Origin: Escallonia rubra | Lineage: Eukaryota > Streptophyta > Magnoliopsida > Escalloniales > Escalloniaceae | DNA length: 64,000 nt | Assembly (NCBI GenBank): GCA_033065855.1 | Contig: JAVXUO010000415.1 | Location: 585,501-649,500, forward strand | Direction: 5' to 3' | Part shown: positions 1-11,260 of the stretch, piece after piece | Position numbering within the stretch: the stretch's first letter is position 1 | Layout: each line of letters starts with the position of its first letter | Program-made: the position numbers and the translations under genes | Notes under the pieces: generated by a model | Database searches by the model: none | Seen by the model: the letters and a program-made list of their open reading frames with translations, nothing else | Told to the model about the DNA's origin: nothing

Positions 1-1635
1 AATGATTCAAGGAGAAGGGGGTTCATGTATGCTGAAATCTGCAAAAACAGTTATGGAATTGGAGTAATTTTGGAGCTTAGGAAGATATACTTTTAGTTGA
101 TATATGGACCTGATTATTTTTTATGTTATACTACTAAATGTTTAGGGTATACATACCAAATTTCAGATTATTTCAAGTACTATTACTATGGTTTAAAATT
201 CTTGGCTTGAAACCTGTTCTGTGAAACTGTACAGTCATGGAATTAGAGTAATATTTATGCTCAGAAATGTATACTTTTAATTAATATATGGACTTTGTTA
301 TTTTATATGTTACACTAGTACATGTATAGAGTATACATACCAAATTTCAGATTATTTCAAGTACTATTGCTATGGTTTAAAATTCGTGGATCGGAACCTA
401 TCTTGTGAAATTGTTGTTAGGCAGATTCTGAAGTTTGTATTTTTAAGGGCTTAATATGATCTTAAGACAATATTTTCGTGTCAATTAAAATACTGGGATG
501 TATCTCTTTAAGTCTAGTTTTCATAAATATATAGTTTGACTGTAGAGGCCTTGTAATTAAATTGTTATGATTTTCGGAGTACAGACTACTCCTGCTGCCA
601 TTTGAAATACTGGGCAGATTAGGTTACATGTTTGGCATGTATTGTTGATAATACGGTAAATATGACTCGACAGGGGATTAAACCTCTTTTGAGGTACTTG
701 ATGACATTCATGTTGACATCTGTACATGATTATGCATATCACGTGAAGGAGGAGGAAAAATAGTGAGTTGAGGGTGTTATTTGCCGGGGTTGGAAGTTAT
801 CAGGCCAGGGGTTTCGTTCTTCCACATGTCTTGATAGTACGCACTAGCTATGCGTACTACTTCTCGAAAGGAATTATTGGCGTGCCTGTGATGACGTTGG
901 ACTTCTTCTATCGAACCCGCTACATCAGTTGGTTGCGATACGAAAAGTCTCTCGCACTCAGGGAAGGTTGGCTCGTGCATGAGGGGCATATTTGCATATT
1001 GATATTCTCGTACTTGGCTTATATTTGTCTTGAACCTTTTTATACTGTTTGGTTACTCTTGGCGAGATCAAGTTAAAATTTAGGTCTTGCTTGTCATTCT
1101 CGTATACAAGATTTCAAATCTTGCTCGATATGCTATTCTCGTTTCTTTTGAAGGCAAGTGTGAGCATATGCTTGCATGTGTTACTCGATATGTTAAATTA
1201 TTCTTAAGTATGTAGGTATCATCTATTCAAGTGATTTGCATGTTCATACTAACTATACATAATATGATTAGGTCATGTTCGGACTTAAAAGCACCGGATA
1301 CCCTACTGAGCCATTAGGCTGACCCATTCCCGATAATTTCTTTTTAGGTTCGGAGTCGGAGTATTTGCCAAGGGACGAAGAGGATTACCTTAGGGAGACT
1401 CAAGAGTATTACTCTGGGTGAGCAACGTTTTTATTTTGGAGTGTAGTACTTGTATAGAAGAGAGGTGGTCTGATACCAAATGTTATGTTCAATCTTTCCA
1501 CTTATGGACGACTGTAATGTTTAAGCATACTTCCGCTGTTTCTTTTGAGGTTGTCGTAAAACTCTGTTTATCCTTGAGGTATATGTGTTAACCAGCTTGT
1601 TTAGCGTTGCACTTCCCCTTCCGGGGGGCGTGACA
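1..1635 (+). mobile_element. 3' portion of a Ty3/gypsy-type LTR, cut by the window edge
   Basis: The stretch has no credible gene and reads like the 3' part of a long plant LTR. It carries internal direct repeats and a T-rich tail, and ends in a GC-rich segment that closes with GCGTGACA near 1635. No primer-binding site follows that terminus, so it is probably a solo LTR or a fragment. Its 5' end is outside the window, so no target duplication can be tested. The short open frames at 557-742 (minus) and 768-1076 (plus) match no family I recognise and are treated as chance. Confidence 0.4.
47..412 (+). repeat. Diverged tandem duplication, about 184-bp unit, two copies
   Basis: The block from about 47 to 230 is repeated from about 231 to 412 with scattered substitutions. 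Both copies share the phrase ATACCAAATTTCAGATTA at matching offsets. Internal tandem duplications of this size are common inside plant Ty3/gypsy LTRs, which fits the enclosing call. Confidence 0.75.
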
Positions 1636-2063
1636 CACTTTGAGTCTTGAGTTGTTTAAATTTTTTTATTTAGTTTTAGAACTTTAAGCATGTTGGTGTA
1701 TTTGGCTACAATGTGATTTTATTGTGTAACTTTTAGCATGTTGTATTTCCTCTATCAAGCAATTCGCGTGTCTCTATAACGTTTCATAAAAGTTCTGGAT
1801 AGTTATATGATTGCACTCTCGTGTGTAATGCACGAGATCCAAACTAATCTATAGAATAGGAGAGAAGAAGCAAGAGGTGATGCAACTACGAAGCTCAGGG
1901 CCTGCCTCAGAGCTAAAAGCTGAATAATCGTGACAACTAACTACAGAGAGGTAACCGGAGCTAAAAGTTTTGGGATTTCTTCTAGCAACGGACTTTGGCT
2001 TGCACCAAAAATTGAATTTCCTATGCCAAAAGTTAGATGCCTCTGTTTCTAACCTACCAAATA

Positions 2064-2065
<2 letters not shown>

Positions 2066-2097
<32 letters not shown>
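2066..2097. repeat. (AT)16 microsatellite
   Basis: Uninterrupted AT dinucleotides. Confidence 0.95.
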
Positions 2098-2101
<4 letters not shown>

Positions 2102-2538
2102 CTAAATCATAAGTTAGACAAGCTAACAAGGATTTTACCTTGCACTATAAATGATCAAAAGTGAAATCAGCACTACATCCATCCAAGGGGGGTTCTGGTT
2201 TCTGGCCAAGATTTCAATAAATAACCAACCTCCTTTTCGAAAAAAGTTGATCCACATATGTATTTATGACCAGTGTGACAGAATATGTTCATTATCGACC
2301 AAAATATTCCTCATACTCAGTTAGATACCGGTACTCATTCTTTGTGGCCAGCTTTGCCAAGCAGGGGAGGTAGTAAAACCATTAAAAGGATGAGAAGCTC
2401 AAAAGTAAATCAATCGAGCTAAGTACGCCAGTGGTTGTTTAAGAGAGAACTTTTGTAAGTTTATTCATTTTGAAAACAACTTATGTATATGGATGAAAAT
2501 ATGTGTCTATATAAATGGGAAAAATTTATATGTACCTA

Positions 2539-2563
2539 TGCCATAGAAAATTTTTCTATGGCA
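2539..2563. repeat. Perfect 12-bp inverted repeat with a 1-nt centre
   Basis: The arms TGCCATAGAAAA and TTTTCTATGGCA are exact reverse complements around a single T. No coding frame or element end is visible beside it, so its role is unknown. Confidence 0.8.
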
Positions 2564-2954
2564 TTGCGACAAAAGACATATATACCCGCATATGTATCCC
2601 AAAAGTATTGAGTCATTAAGGGTAAATACATATATTTGATGTAAATTTCAATGACCATAAATTTCACTTTCTTCCCTACTCGTCACCATCACCCGCAAGG
2701 CACAGCGGTGGCGGCGACAACTGTAGGGCATGACAACGGCGGCGACAACTGTAAGGCACAACAACGGCGGCGACAGCAGCGAGGCAGGTCAACGGTGACG
2801 AGAAAGCGAGATCGTTGTGAACACACTCGCCCCTGCCCCCTATTGTCCTTGAATTCCACTAAAGATTTTTTTAGATCCCGCCTGTGGTTCTTTGCATGGT
2901 GATGGGGGCTGAGGTGGTGGGGATTATGATGGTGGGTGAGGGGGTCCCTAGCAA

Positions 2955-3077
2955 CCCAGATAATGAAGGCGGCAAAGCAAATCGATACGCTAGATCACCA
3001 ACCCGTTCCAAAATCTCATAAGGCCCAACAAACCTCGGAGATAGCTTACCTTTCTTACCAAATCTCATGACTCCTTT
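2955..3077 (-). pseudogene. Ty3/gypsy integrase C-terminal fragment
   Basis: Read on the minus strand, the frame begins with KGVMRFGKKGKLSPRF and runs to the ALPPSLSG-like phrase about 38 residues after the methionine. This is the conserved stretch that follows the integrase core in plant Ty3/gypsy polyproteins and leads into the C-terminal (often chromodomain) region. Only about 40 codons remain, after which the frame becomes low-complexity. No reverse transcriptase, RNase H or integrase core lies alongside, so this is a short relic of an element transcribed leftwards. Family assignment rests on recognition of this phrase. Confidence 0.75.
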
Positions 3078-3607
3078 CGTATCACATATAGTGGTTTGGC
3101 TTCATATTAAACCTTGTGCCTAGCTTAGCTTTATATATATCTGAAGGGTTCATATACTGGCTTCATATATATCCGAAGGGTTCCGTATATATAGTAAGGC
3201 CAAGACTTTTGAGTCGCTTGTGCCTAGCTCAGCTTCAGGATGGTTTGGCTTCATATTAAAGAGAGTGAAACTAGCATGAAGTTGTTATCAGAACCCTTCA
3301 GATAGTGGATGATTTCTTAAAAGTGTCTTAGAGCAAGGTTTCTGAGTTTGATTGATAAAAGGTCATGCATTCGATCTAAAGTTTGGTAGTGCTTATATGC
3401 TAACAAATCGAACCAATAAGTGGGTTGCTATAGTTGCTTTTGATCGGTAACATGGAATTCACATCACCACTTTAGAAATTAGGAGTTTTTATGTAACATA
3501 TATTGCAATTCACCCGTATGCGCATGTAGTTATTTTTTGTAATCATCTTCTATTTTTGTTTGTTTCCGAACATAGTTTTTTTTAGTATTGATTAGCTCAA
3601 TTCTTGT
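3078..3607. other. AT-rich leader of the hAT gene with short internal duplications
   Basis: A phrase around TGGTTTGGCTTCATATTAAA occurs at about 3091 and again at about 3242, next to two copies of a CTTGTGCCTAGCT phrase. No gene is seen. The last 60 bases look like the end of an intron (T-rich, then TTTGTGCCAG) just before the transposase frame, but no upstream exon can be defined. Confidence 0.4.
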
Positions 3608-6135
3608 TTGTGCCAGAATATGACAGATAATTCTTCATCTATTGCCTCAGCTCCGGCTAGACCTGATGATCATGCATGGGCTCACGGTAAAGTGGTTGTG
3701 GGGAAAAGAAACAACACAATTTGCATTCACTGTAACAAACACCTTAAAGGTGGGGGAATAACTCGATTAAAGATGCACATTGCTGGGGTTACTTGACAAG
3801 TTGAAGCTTTCTAAAAAGCTCCACATGACGTGAGATGGCAGATGCAACAATTGCTTGAAGGGTATCAAAAAGCAAAAGCAAGGAAGGAAAAGTTAAATAT
3901 GGATATCGGCTATGGAGATTACGTTGATGTAGATGATGATAGTGAAGATGTAGCTGTGTCGGCTGATTCCGTTGGTAATGCTGAAAAAAAGAAAGGAAAG
4001 GAAGTTGCAGTTTCGGTTCCAAATAAAAGGAAAAAGGTTAGTAACTTTTTTGCCCCAAGAACAACTACAGGTTCTCAACCTTTTATAAAAAGTGCATTGA
4101 CAACTAAAGAAATGGTTGTTAATGCTAAATTAGCAGTTGCATGTTGGTGGTACGATGCTAATGTACCATTTAATGGGGCTCATTCTAAGTATTACCAACC
4201 AATGTTTGACGATGCATTAGCTGTTGGACAAGGAATTAAAGCACCCTCTTTTCATGACTTAAGGGGGAACCTATTGCGTACTTTAGTTGATGAGGTCACT
4301 ACATACCTGGATAACTTTAGGCCGATATGGGAGCTATATGGATGTTCAGTTATGTCTGATGGGTGGTCTAATCGTAGGCAAGAGCCCGTTATCAACTTTC
4401 TTATTTATTGTCCTAAGGGTACCATGTTTTTGAAATTAGTTGATGCATCCAGCCTTACTAAGGACGTTGATACGTTTTACACTATTTTTAATGAAGTTGT
4501 TCAGCTTATAGGTCCTAACTATATTGTTCAGTTTATTACTGATAATGAGGCCGCTTATAAAGCAGCTGGGAAAAGGCTACAACGGGATTATGGATTTTTT
4601 TGGTCTCCTTATGCAACTCATTGCATAGACTTGACGTTAGAGAACTTCGCTGATGTTAGACACTTCCCCACTGTAGATGCTACCATTATAAAAGCCAAAA
4701 AACATCACCAAGTTTATTTACAATCACGGATTTGTTGTAAATATGATGAGAAATGAGTTTACTAACGGTAGAGAACTGTGTCGGCCGTGAATAACTAGAT
4801 TTGCAACTAACTTTCTAAGTCTTCAATGCTTGCTCAAATTTAAGAAAGAGCTTAGACAAATGTTCACTTGTGATAAGTGGCTTAATTCTAAGCTTGCGAA
4901 AAGTGTAGTTGGGAAGGAAGTTGCGAAATTGGTGCTAGAAGATAGGGATTTTTTGTTGCAATGTCAGCATGTTGTAAAGCTTAGTGAACCTTTGGTGAGG
5001 GTTCTTCGCCTCACAGACGGCGATGAGAAGCCTTCTATGGGGTATTTGTATGAAGCCATTGACAAGGCAAATGAGACAATCAAATCAAACTTGAAGAACC
5101 GGTTATCCCTATATATGCCGGTCCTCAGAGTGATTGATGCGAGGTGGGATAAACAACTTTCAAGCCTACTTCATTCAGCCGGCTGTTTTCTTAATCCTGG
5201 AATTTTTTTCGAATCATCTTTCAAGAAGCAAAAGGAGGTTACTAGAGGCTTACTTAGTACGATTACAACTTTAGTGCCTGATGATTACATGCAAGATTTG
5301 ATCAATTCACAACTCGAAGAGTACAAGCAAGCTACAGGCGACTTTGGTATGGCTATTGCTGTTCATCAACATGAAAAGATAAATCCAGGTTAGACATTTA
5401 TCCTTCCATTTATGCTCCTTGTTGAATTGAAAAAGTTTATCAAGTAGTTGCATTCTTACTGAATATTTGATAAGTATCTTAACTTTTTTACTGCAACAGA
5501 TTTTGTTGTTTAAAATTCTTAACGTGACAAATTCTTTTTTTTATATATATAGTTGCATGGGGGGAGCAATTTGGAAACAACTGTCCAGATTTGCAAAAGT
5601 TTGCAATACGTGTACTTAGTCAATGTACTAGTGCAACTGGGTGTGAAAGAAATTGGAGTGTTTTTTAGTTTATCCATTCCAAGAAGCGCAATAGATTGGC
5701 GCACAAAAGACTAAATGATCTTGTTTTTATTCGTTATAACTTGAAACTTCGAGAAAGGTAACATCAAATAATCGTTTTGGATGCCATCAAAATAACGTGA
5801 TGCATACATTATTAGCACAATTTTTTTTCAACCAAATTTTCTCTTGTAAATTTATTACAGGGCAATTAGTCGAACAAAAGAAGCACTCGATCCTCTTAGC
5901 CTTGATAATATTGATGTTCTTGCTGATTGGGTGTCCGAGGAAAAATCTGTTATTACCCAAGAAGATCTAGACAATGATGGTGGATGGGATCTCCTTCAAC
6001 CAGAGCCTATTGGAGTTAACCTAGAAGATGAATAAGTACACTATGAGGATGAGGAAGATGCACTACATGACATTCCTAGCCAATATGATTGGGAATTTGG
6101 AGGCGATAGAGATCCTTATCAGTATATTGAGTGAT
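3608..6135 (+). pseudogene. Broken hAT-superfamily transposase (BED finger, DUF659, hAT dimerisation domain)
   Basis: Three blocks of an hAT transposase appear in order. A BED-type zinc finger (CIHCNKHLKGGGITRL) lies at 3608-3790. A DUF659-like region with SDGWSNRR lies at 3830-4700, and its continuation is at 4830-5388. The C-terminal dimerisation domain at 5553-5757 contains SATGCERNWSVF and HSKKRNRL. A tail exon at 5861-6135 ends in an acidic stretch. Introns with GT-AG borders fit at 5389-5552 and 5758-5860. The gene is dead: TGA at 3794, TAA at 3812, a frameshift near 4700, a stop near 4790, TAG inside the dimerisation domain after WSVF, and another stop near 6032. hAT transposases cut and paste DNA in the nucleus. 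No complete element can be delimited because no matching left terminus was found. Confidence 0.85.
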
Positions 6136-6264
6136 CGATGATTTAGTTTATTGTTTATGAACTTTGCTATATCTTATTTAGCTTAGGACTACCATTATGC
6201 ATTTTTTTGGCATGTGAACTTTATTGGAATATAATTAAATGCCAGTCAATTTGCTTGTTTTCTA

Positions 6265-6290
6265 ATGTGTGTGTGTGTGTATATATATAT
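6265..6290. repeat. (GT)n(AT)n microsatellite
   Basis: Short GT run followed by an AT run, 3' of the transposase relic. Confidence 0.9.
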
Positions 6291-6299
6291 AATAAAAAA

Positions 6300-6372
6300 A
6301 TTAAAACGGTACCGGCACGTACCATTTCACAGAAAAAAACGGTACGTGCTCCAGTACGGTATTGATAACTAT
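6300..6372 (+). other. Candidate 3' terminus of the hAT element
   Basis: The segment has subterminal GGTACG/CGTACC repeats and closes with GGTATTGATAACTATG, a typical form for hAT ends. Immediately to its right begins sequence matching the inside of a retrotransposon LTR (GCAGAAGGGAATCAAAT compared with TGCAGAAAGGAATCAAAT in the reverse complement of element A). The junction therefore looks like a real insertion border. The reverse complement of this end was not found upstream, so the left end is missing. Confidence 0.5.
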
Positions 6373-8196
6373 GGCAGAAGGGAATCAAATAAAGGGTGAG
6401 CTTTTAAGAACTCAGTAAGGTTGTACAAAAACAACCAAAGGAATTACAAAACAATTCAAAAGAATCCATTTCATGATAATGTTTTAAAATATTTCGACAG
6501 TCATGAACATTTTGATAAATTTCAAAACGATCATAATCAGTCATAAGTAGATACCAAAAACGACCACAGACAATCCTGACAGACACCAAAACAAACATTG
6601 ACAATCATCTCATTTCGAAACGAACATTAACAATCATAACCAAATACCAATATGATCATTTGATCATTTTAAAGCCATCATTTTAAAATACAATGATGAT
6701 TTTCCCAAAGGGTTTCAAACGAACACATATTCTTCAAGGGAAATAGGGGAAGGGGTTTCGAAAAATCAAAAACAGTTTGATCACAGTATGGGGAAGAGTT
6801 TCAACTCAATCCCCTCAATTTGAATACCAAGACATTCATTTGAACTTCAATCACAATATAGGGGGGAGTTGTACTCGATCCCCTTCAATCAGATAACCAG
6901 ACATTCACTTGAACATCATTCTCAGACAATCATTAAGATACCATGTAAGCAAATCAGAGATGTTAATCCTGGGTAGAAGCAATATCATTCAGGCAATGTA
7001 CAGATGTACACATGCATGATGTACCAGAATACTAGCCCCACTGGGTACAAGCCTACGTTCCACGCAGGATTCAAACCAACTTTATAACGCCTCCCCACAT
7101 AATAGATTCTCATGATCAACACAGAAACAACAGTCACAGAATCAACAAGACATTCACTGCTTAACATGCAATAAAATGAGCTCCAAGATGAATACAAATA
7201 ACCGGAACAATTAAGATTTCAATAATAATTTAGCATGCTAATATAATTCATCACCCAGAATTCCAGAATAACCACAACAAATAACAAGAACGATTACGAA
7301 CGGTTATCGAATTTAGGCACAATAATTCAGAAGAACGAATACAAATAGTTATCGATTGTGCTCAACATGTGATACAAGGTGAGCATCAATAAGATTTCAA
7401 AATGAGGGTTCCAGGTTCAATATTAGGGTTTGCTTGACAATAACATTCTGATCTCAAATGGCAATAGCTATAAGAAAATCAAAAGAACACTTAGGAACAC
7501 CAGTAATTAAAATTAGGGTTCGGATAAAAATCCTTACCCGGGGTTCAGATAGAAAACCTTACCTTGTTACGAAGATAAGCTATCTAACCAGAAAGGCTGC
7601 TACTTTAACCTAAACGGAACAATCTAATTATTAGTATACAGCATAGACTACGATATTATAAATCAATATGTACTTACGCATACACTCAGAATGGCTCCCC
7701 CACCGAGTATGTAAAATTACCAAAATGCCCCTTATATGTGTAAAATTACAAAAACCCTCCTCTCAGACTTAAATCACAAAAATGGCATTCCCATGAGTAA
7801 AATCGCTAAAATAACCTTACTGTATGTGAATTTACCCAAAAATACCTTTTAGAGGTAAAATTACCAAAATACCCCTCGGGGTGACAAATTACCAAAATAC
7901 CCCTGGAGTTCCTGGCACCGGAAAAATTCCAAAAAAATTTTAAAATGCTATTTTAAACATCCTGAAGTCATTTTTGGGGTAAAAAGTGTCTTAGGGAATT
8001 TTCGCCTGAAAATCCCAAATCGGTGTCCGGGCTAAGCGCTCAAAAGTCGATTCTGCTAAAAATAGCTATCAGCCTCAGAATAGCACCGAATTTTAGGAAA
8101 AAAAATACATCTCAATAATATAAGGTTCTCCTGAAATTTCATATTAAAATAACTTGGTTTACCATCCTAAATAAATCAAGAATCACTTTTCACGGA
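6373..8196 (-). mobile_element. Minus-strand Ty3/gypsy LTR fragment related to element A, part 1
   Basis: The reverse complement shares several phrases with the 3' half of the element-A LTR (17350-20181). One is the AGCTCACCCTTATTTGATTC region at 6374-6400. Another is the GTTGAAACTCTTCCC region near 6795. There is no coding frame. The sequence resumes at 10808 on the far side of the MULE insertion, joined by the 9-bp duplication TACATTAAT. Its outer ends are unclear: the left border is the hAT junction and the right border fades after about 11.25 kb. Confidence 0.55.
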
Positions 8197-8374
8197 TACA
8201 TTAATGGGCTAATTACACCTATGTCCCTGAGGTTTGGGGGTAATTACACTCAAGGACACAAAGTTTCAAAATGTAACACTTATGTCCCAATAAAGGTTTC
8301 AAATGTATCATCCGTGTCCATCCGTTAGGGTTCCATCCAAAAAATATAATGTTCATCATTTTGTATTTTAAAAA

Positions 8375-9696
8375 GGGCTAATTACACCTATGTCCCTGAG
8401 GTTTGGGGGTAATTACACTCAAGGACACAAAGTTTCAAAATGTAACACTTATGTCCATCGACAAACGGAACCCTAAAAATCTTAACGGTTTTAATGAAAA
8501 GACTGTATTGCCCCTGAGTTAGAACCTTATTTTTTTTTAATGCCATTACTTCATTAAAAAAAACTTTATTTCATCTTTACTTTACCCCCCCACCCCCACC
8601 CCCTCATCTGCATCCCCCTTCCCTGTCACCCACCCACCCCTGCCTCCCCCTTCCCCGTCACCCACCCACCCATTCTTCATCCCCTTCCCCGGCGCCGCAC
8701 CCCACCTGCCTCCCCCTTCCCCGTCACCCACCAGCCCCTTCTTCCTCCCCTTCCCCGCGCCGCACCCCATCTGCCTCCCCTTTCCTCGTCACCCCGTCAC
8801 CGCCTACCTCCCCCTTCCCCGTCACCCCCTACCCTGGATCAGCAACTGCGAGAAGAGCAGCGACGGTGGAGATCTGCAACTATGGGAGATCTGCGGAGAA
8901 GGTGGAGATCTGTCACCACGGCGACGATGAGGGGCTGAGGGAAGGGCAGCGACGACGTGGGTTTGGGGGAAGGGAGGGGGCTTGGGTTACCGGCGACATG
9001 GGTCGAGGGAGAGAGATGGGGTTGCCGGCGGCAAGATTCCAAATGTGGATAAACCTTAATTTCAAAATTAGGGTTCTGAAACCCTAATTTCAAAATTAGG
9101 TTTCTGAAACCCTAATTTTAAGGTTTCAAAACCCTAACTTTTAAATTAGGGTTGATTTTGAAACCCTAATTAAATCATTTGGACGGGGGAGGGAGGCGAC
9201 GGCCGGCGAGGACTTCAGATTCACAGGCAATGGGAGAGAGAACATAAAACCCTAATTTGCAAATTAGGGTTTCAAGAAAACCCTAATTTGCAAATTAGGG
9301 TTTCAAGAAAACCCTAATTTGCAAATTAGGGTTTCAAGAAAATCCTAATTTGCAAATTAGGGTTTCAAGAAAATCCTAATTTTCAAATTAGGGTTTCAAG
9401 AATATCCAAATTTGTAAATTAGGGTTTCAAGAATATCCTAAAACTAAAATTGATAAATAAATCAAATATAATAAACAAATATTTTTCAATATATACAGTA
9501 CAAGGGGTAGTATCGTCATTTTAAAAATACATATTGATGACATCATACAAAAAGTACAATTTTTGGATGGAACCCTAACGGATGGACACGGCTGATACAT
9601 TTTAAAAGTGTTTGGTCACGGAATGTTACATTTTGAAACTCGTTGTCCTTGGCTGTAATTATACCCAAACCTCAGGGATATAAGTGTAATTAGCCC
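8375..9696 (+). mobile_element. Inner Mutator-like element of the same family, 9-bp target duplication TTTTAAAAA
   Basis: A second GGGCTAATTACACC end begins at 8375 and its inverted partner ends TAATTAGCCC at 9696. The 9-bp duplication TTTTAAAAA lies at 8366-8374 and 9697-9705. The 1,322-bp element sits inside the R end of the outer copy. Order from left to right: L end (8375-8520), C-rich core (8580-8830), GC-rich stretch, telo-box palindromes (about 9060-9450), R end (about 9480-9696). No transposase frame is present. The open frames at 8582-8770, 8839-9093 and 8866-9087 are low-complexity readings of the GC-rich core. Confidence 0.88.
9247..9445 (+). repeat. Tandem 31-bp palindromic telo-box repeat, about six units
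   Basis: Each unit contains CCCTAATTTGCAAATTAGGG, a perfect 20-bp palindrome, flanked by AAA/TTT and joined by a TCAAGA-like linker. Every unit carries the plant telo-box AAACCCTAA on one strand and TTAGGGTTT on the other. Later units are degenerate (CCAAATTTGTAAATTAGGG). Confidence 0.9.
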
Positions 9697-9857
9697 TTTT
9701 AAAAATGACAATACTGCCCTTGTACAATACAACTTTGAATAATTTTTATAAATTTTAAATTAGGATAACAAATCTTAATTCTTTAAAATTAGGGTTTGAA
9801 ATTAGGATAACAAATCTGTTTATTATTATATATAATTTATTTATCAATTTTAGTTTT

Positions 9858-10020
9858 AGGATATTCTTGAAACTCTAATTTGCAAATTAGGATATTCTTG
9901 AAACCCTAATTTAAAAATTAGGATATTCTTGAAACCCTAATTTGTAAATTAGGATATTATTGAAACCCTAATTTGCAAATTAGGATTTTCTTGAAACCCT
10001 AATTTGCAAATTAGGGTTTT
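9858..10020 (-). repeat. Second 31-bp telo-box palindrome array, in the outer element
   Basis: About five units of the same 31-bp repeat occur in the opposite orientation. Most have lost one arm (AAACCCTAATTTGCAAATTAGGATAT), while the last unit keeps both. The array occupies the same relative place as in the inner element, next to the R end. Confidence 0.85.
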
Positions 10021-10807
10021 ATGTTCTATGTTCTCTCTCCCTACCACCCCGTCGCCGCCACCCACCCCCCGTCCACCCCCATCGCCTCCCCCACCCTCCC
10101 TTTAACCTGTGGCTGCCCCCATCTTTCCCCTAATCCGCCGCCGCCCCTACCGTCCCCACCAACCTGTCGTCGCCCCTACAGTCCCTCCAACCTGCCGTCG
10201 CTGCCCCTACCCCCTCGTCCCTACCCCGTCGATCACCATCCCCCTGCCCCCATCCTCCCCGCCCCGTCGCCGTCCCCAGTCGCCTCCACCCATCCCCTCG
10301 TCAACCCATTTCACACCTCCCCTACCACCGCAGCCCCCATCGTGGCCCAACCAATCAGATCCACCCGTCACCGACCAGATCGAGCTAACCCGCGGCTGGC
10401 CATACACCTGCAAACACGCACGCCGGAAAAAATGGTCTGCCGGCAGTGGGTTATGGTTGGACCAGCTTTGATTTGTGTATAGTGGTGGTGTAGGTGGGTT
10501 GATCGGCGGTGGGGAGAGAGAGGGGGCTGCCTGCCGGCGTGGGGAGAGGGGAGGGGGCTCTCGGCGTGGGGCTGCCGGCAGGGAAAGAGAAGTGTAGAGA
10601 GAGAATTTAAGGGAGAATTTAAGATAATGGCAATTGAAATAAATAGATTTGTAACTTGAGGGCAATAAAGTCATTTTGTTAAAACTGTTAGGATTTTTAG
10701 GGTTCCGTTTGGTCAATGGACACAAGTGTAATTTGTCCAAACTATTGTCCTTGTCTGTAATTATACCCTAACCTCAGGGATATAAGTGTAATTTGCCCTA
10801 CATTAAT

Positions 10808-11260
10808 TTAGCATCCTTCACAAACACAAAAATTTTCCAAAAAATTCCACAGTATAGATCTCGTAAAAATAACGGGGTCACTTTGCATCACTTGGTCAAA
10901 ATTAGCTCAGAAATGACCTTTAAAAATCTATTAGTAAACTGCTGGAACTTTATGGTTTTTAACGACACTTTTAAGTTTAATGTTTTAAATCCCAGGTTTC
11001 CCTTTCTCTGTCTTCTTCTCCAACACAAACACAGCAGTCCACACTATTCCCGAACACACAAACCTCTCTTACTTCTCACCCTAACTCACTCCCACACTTT
11101 AACACACACTTATACATACCAACTCTAATACACACATATATACACACACACACAAAATGTAATACACATATACACAACCTCACACACACCGAGCACATAT
11201 ACACATATATACCAATACACAGAATTAATATGAAGGAAATCAAACTTACAAACAGAATAA
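10808..11260 (-). mobile_element. Minus-strand LTR fragment, part 2, with CA-rich simple sequence
   Basis: This continues the interrupted LTR after the MULE. From about 11030 to 11220 it is rich in CACACA/ACACAT on the plus strand, mirroring the GTGTGT-rich zone of the element-A LTR at 17950-18450 in the opposite orientation. The open frame at 10793-11128 is low-complexity and not believed. Confidence 0.45.

Larger units (their letters stand above)
1636..2954. other. AT-rich intergenic stretch without a recognisable gene
   Basis: I see no gene here. It contains an AT microsatellite, a perfect short hairpin and, from about 2690 to 2830, a GC-rich low-complexity patch. The open frame at 2651-2902 consists of that patch and is not a believable protein. 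Confidence 0.6.
8206..10798 (-). mobile_element. Outer non-autonomous Mutator-like element (family M), 9-bp target duplication TACATTAAT
   Basis: The element starts GGGCTAATTACACC and ends with the related inverted sequence TAATTTGCCC. It is flanked by a perfect 9-bp duplication, TACATTAAT, at 8197-8205 and 10799-10807. Long inverted ends with a 9-bp duplication point to the Mutator superfamily. No transposase is present. Going inward from the left are an R-type end (8206-8365, resuming after the inner element), palindromic telo-box repeats (about 9770-10020), a pyrimidine- then purine-rich GC-rich core (about 10020-10600), and an L-type end (about 10620-10798). The strand given follows the R/L polarity and is opposite to the inner element. 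It interrupts a minus-strand LTR, so it is younger than that LTR. Confidence 0.85.

Noticed and set aside
2651..2902. 83-residue histidine/arginine-rich frame
   Set aside because: Low-complexity GC patch next to a retrotransposon scrap; no homology recognised.
9247..9445. Regularly spaced palindromic repeats resembling a CRISPR-like array
   Set aside because: The linkers are near-identical and only ~11 bases, the setting is a plant transposon, and no cas genes exist. It is a tandem repeat.
10021..10740. Proline/serine-rich open frames on both strands
   Set aside because: They are overlapping frames in a C-rich then G-rich MULE core, without a family match or stable reading across copies.
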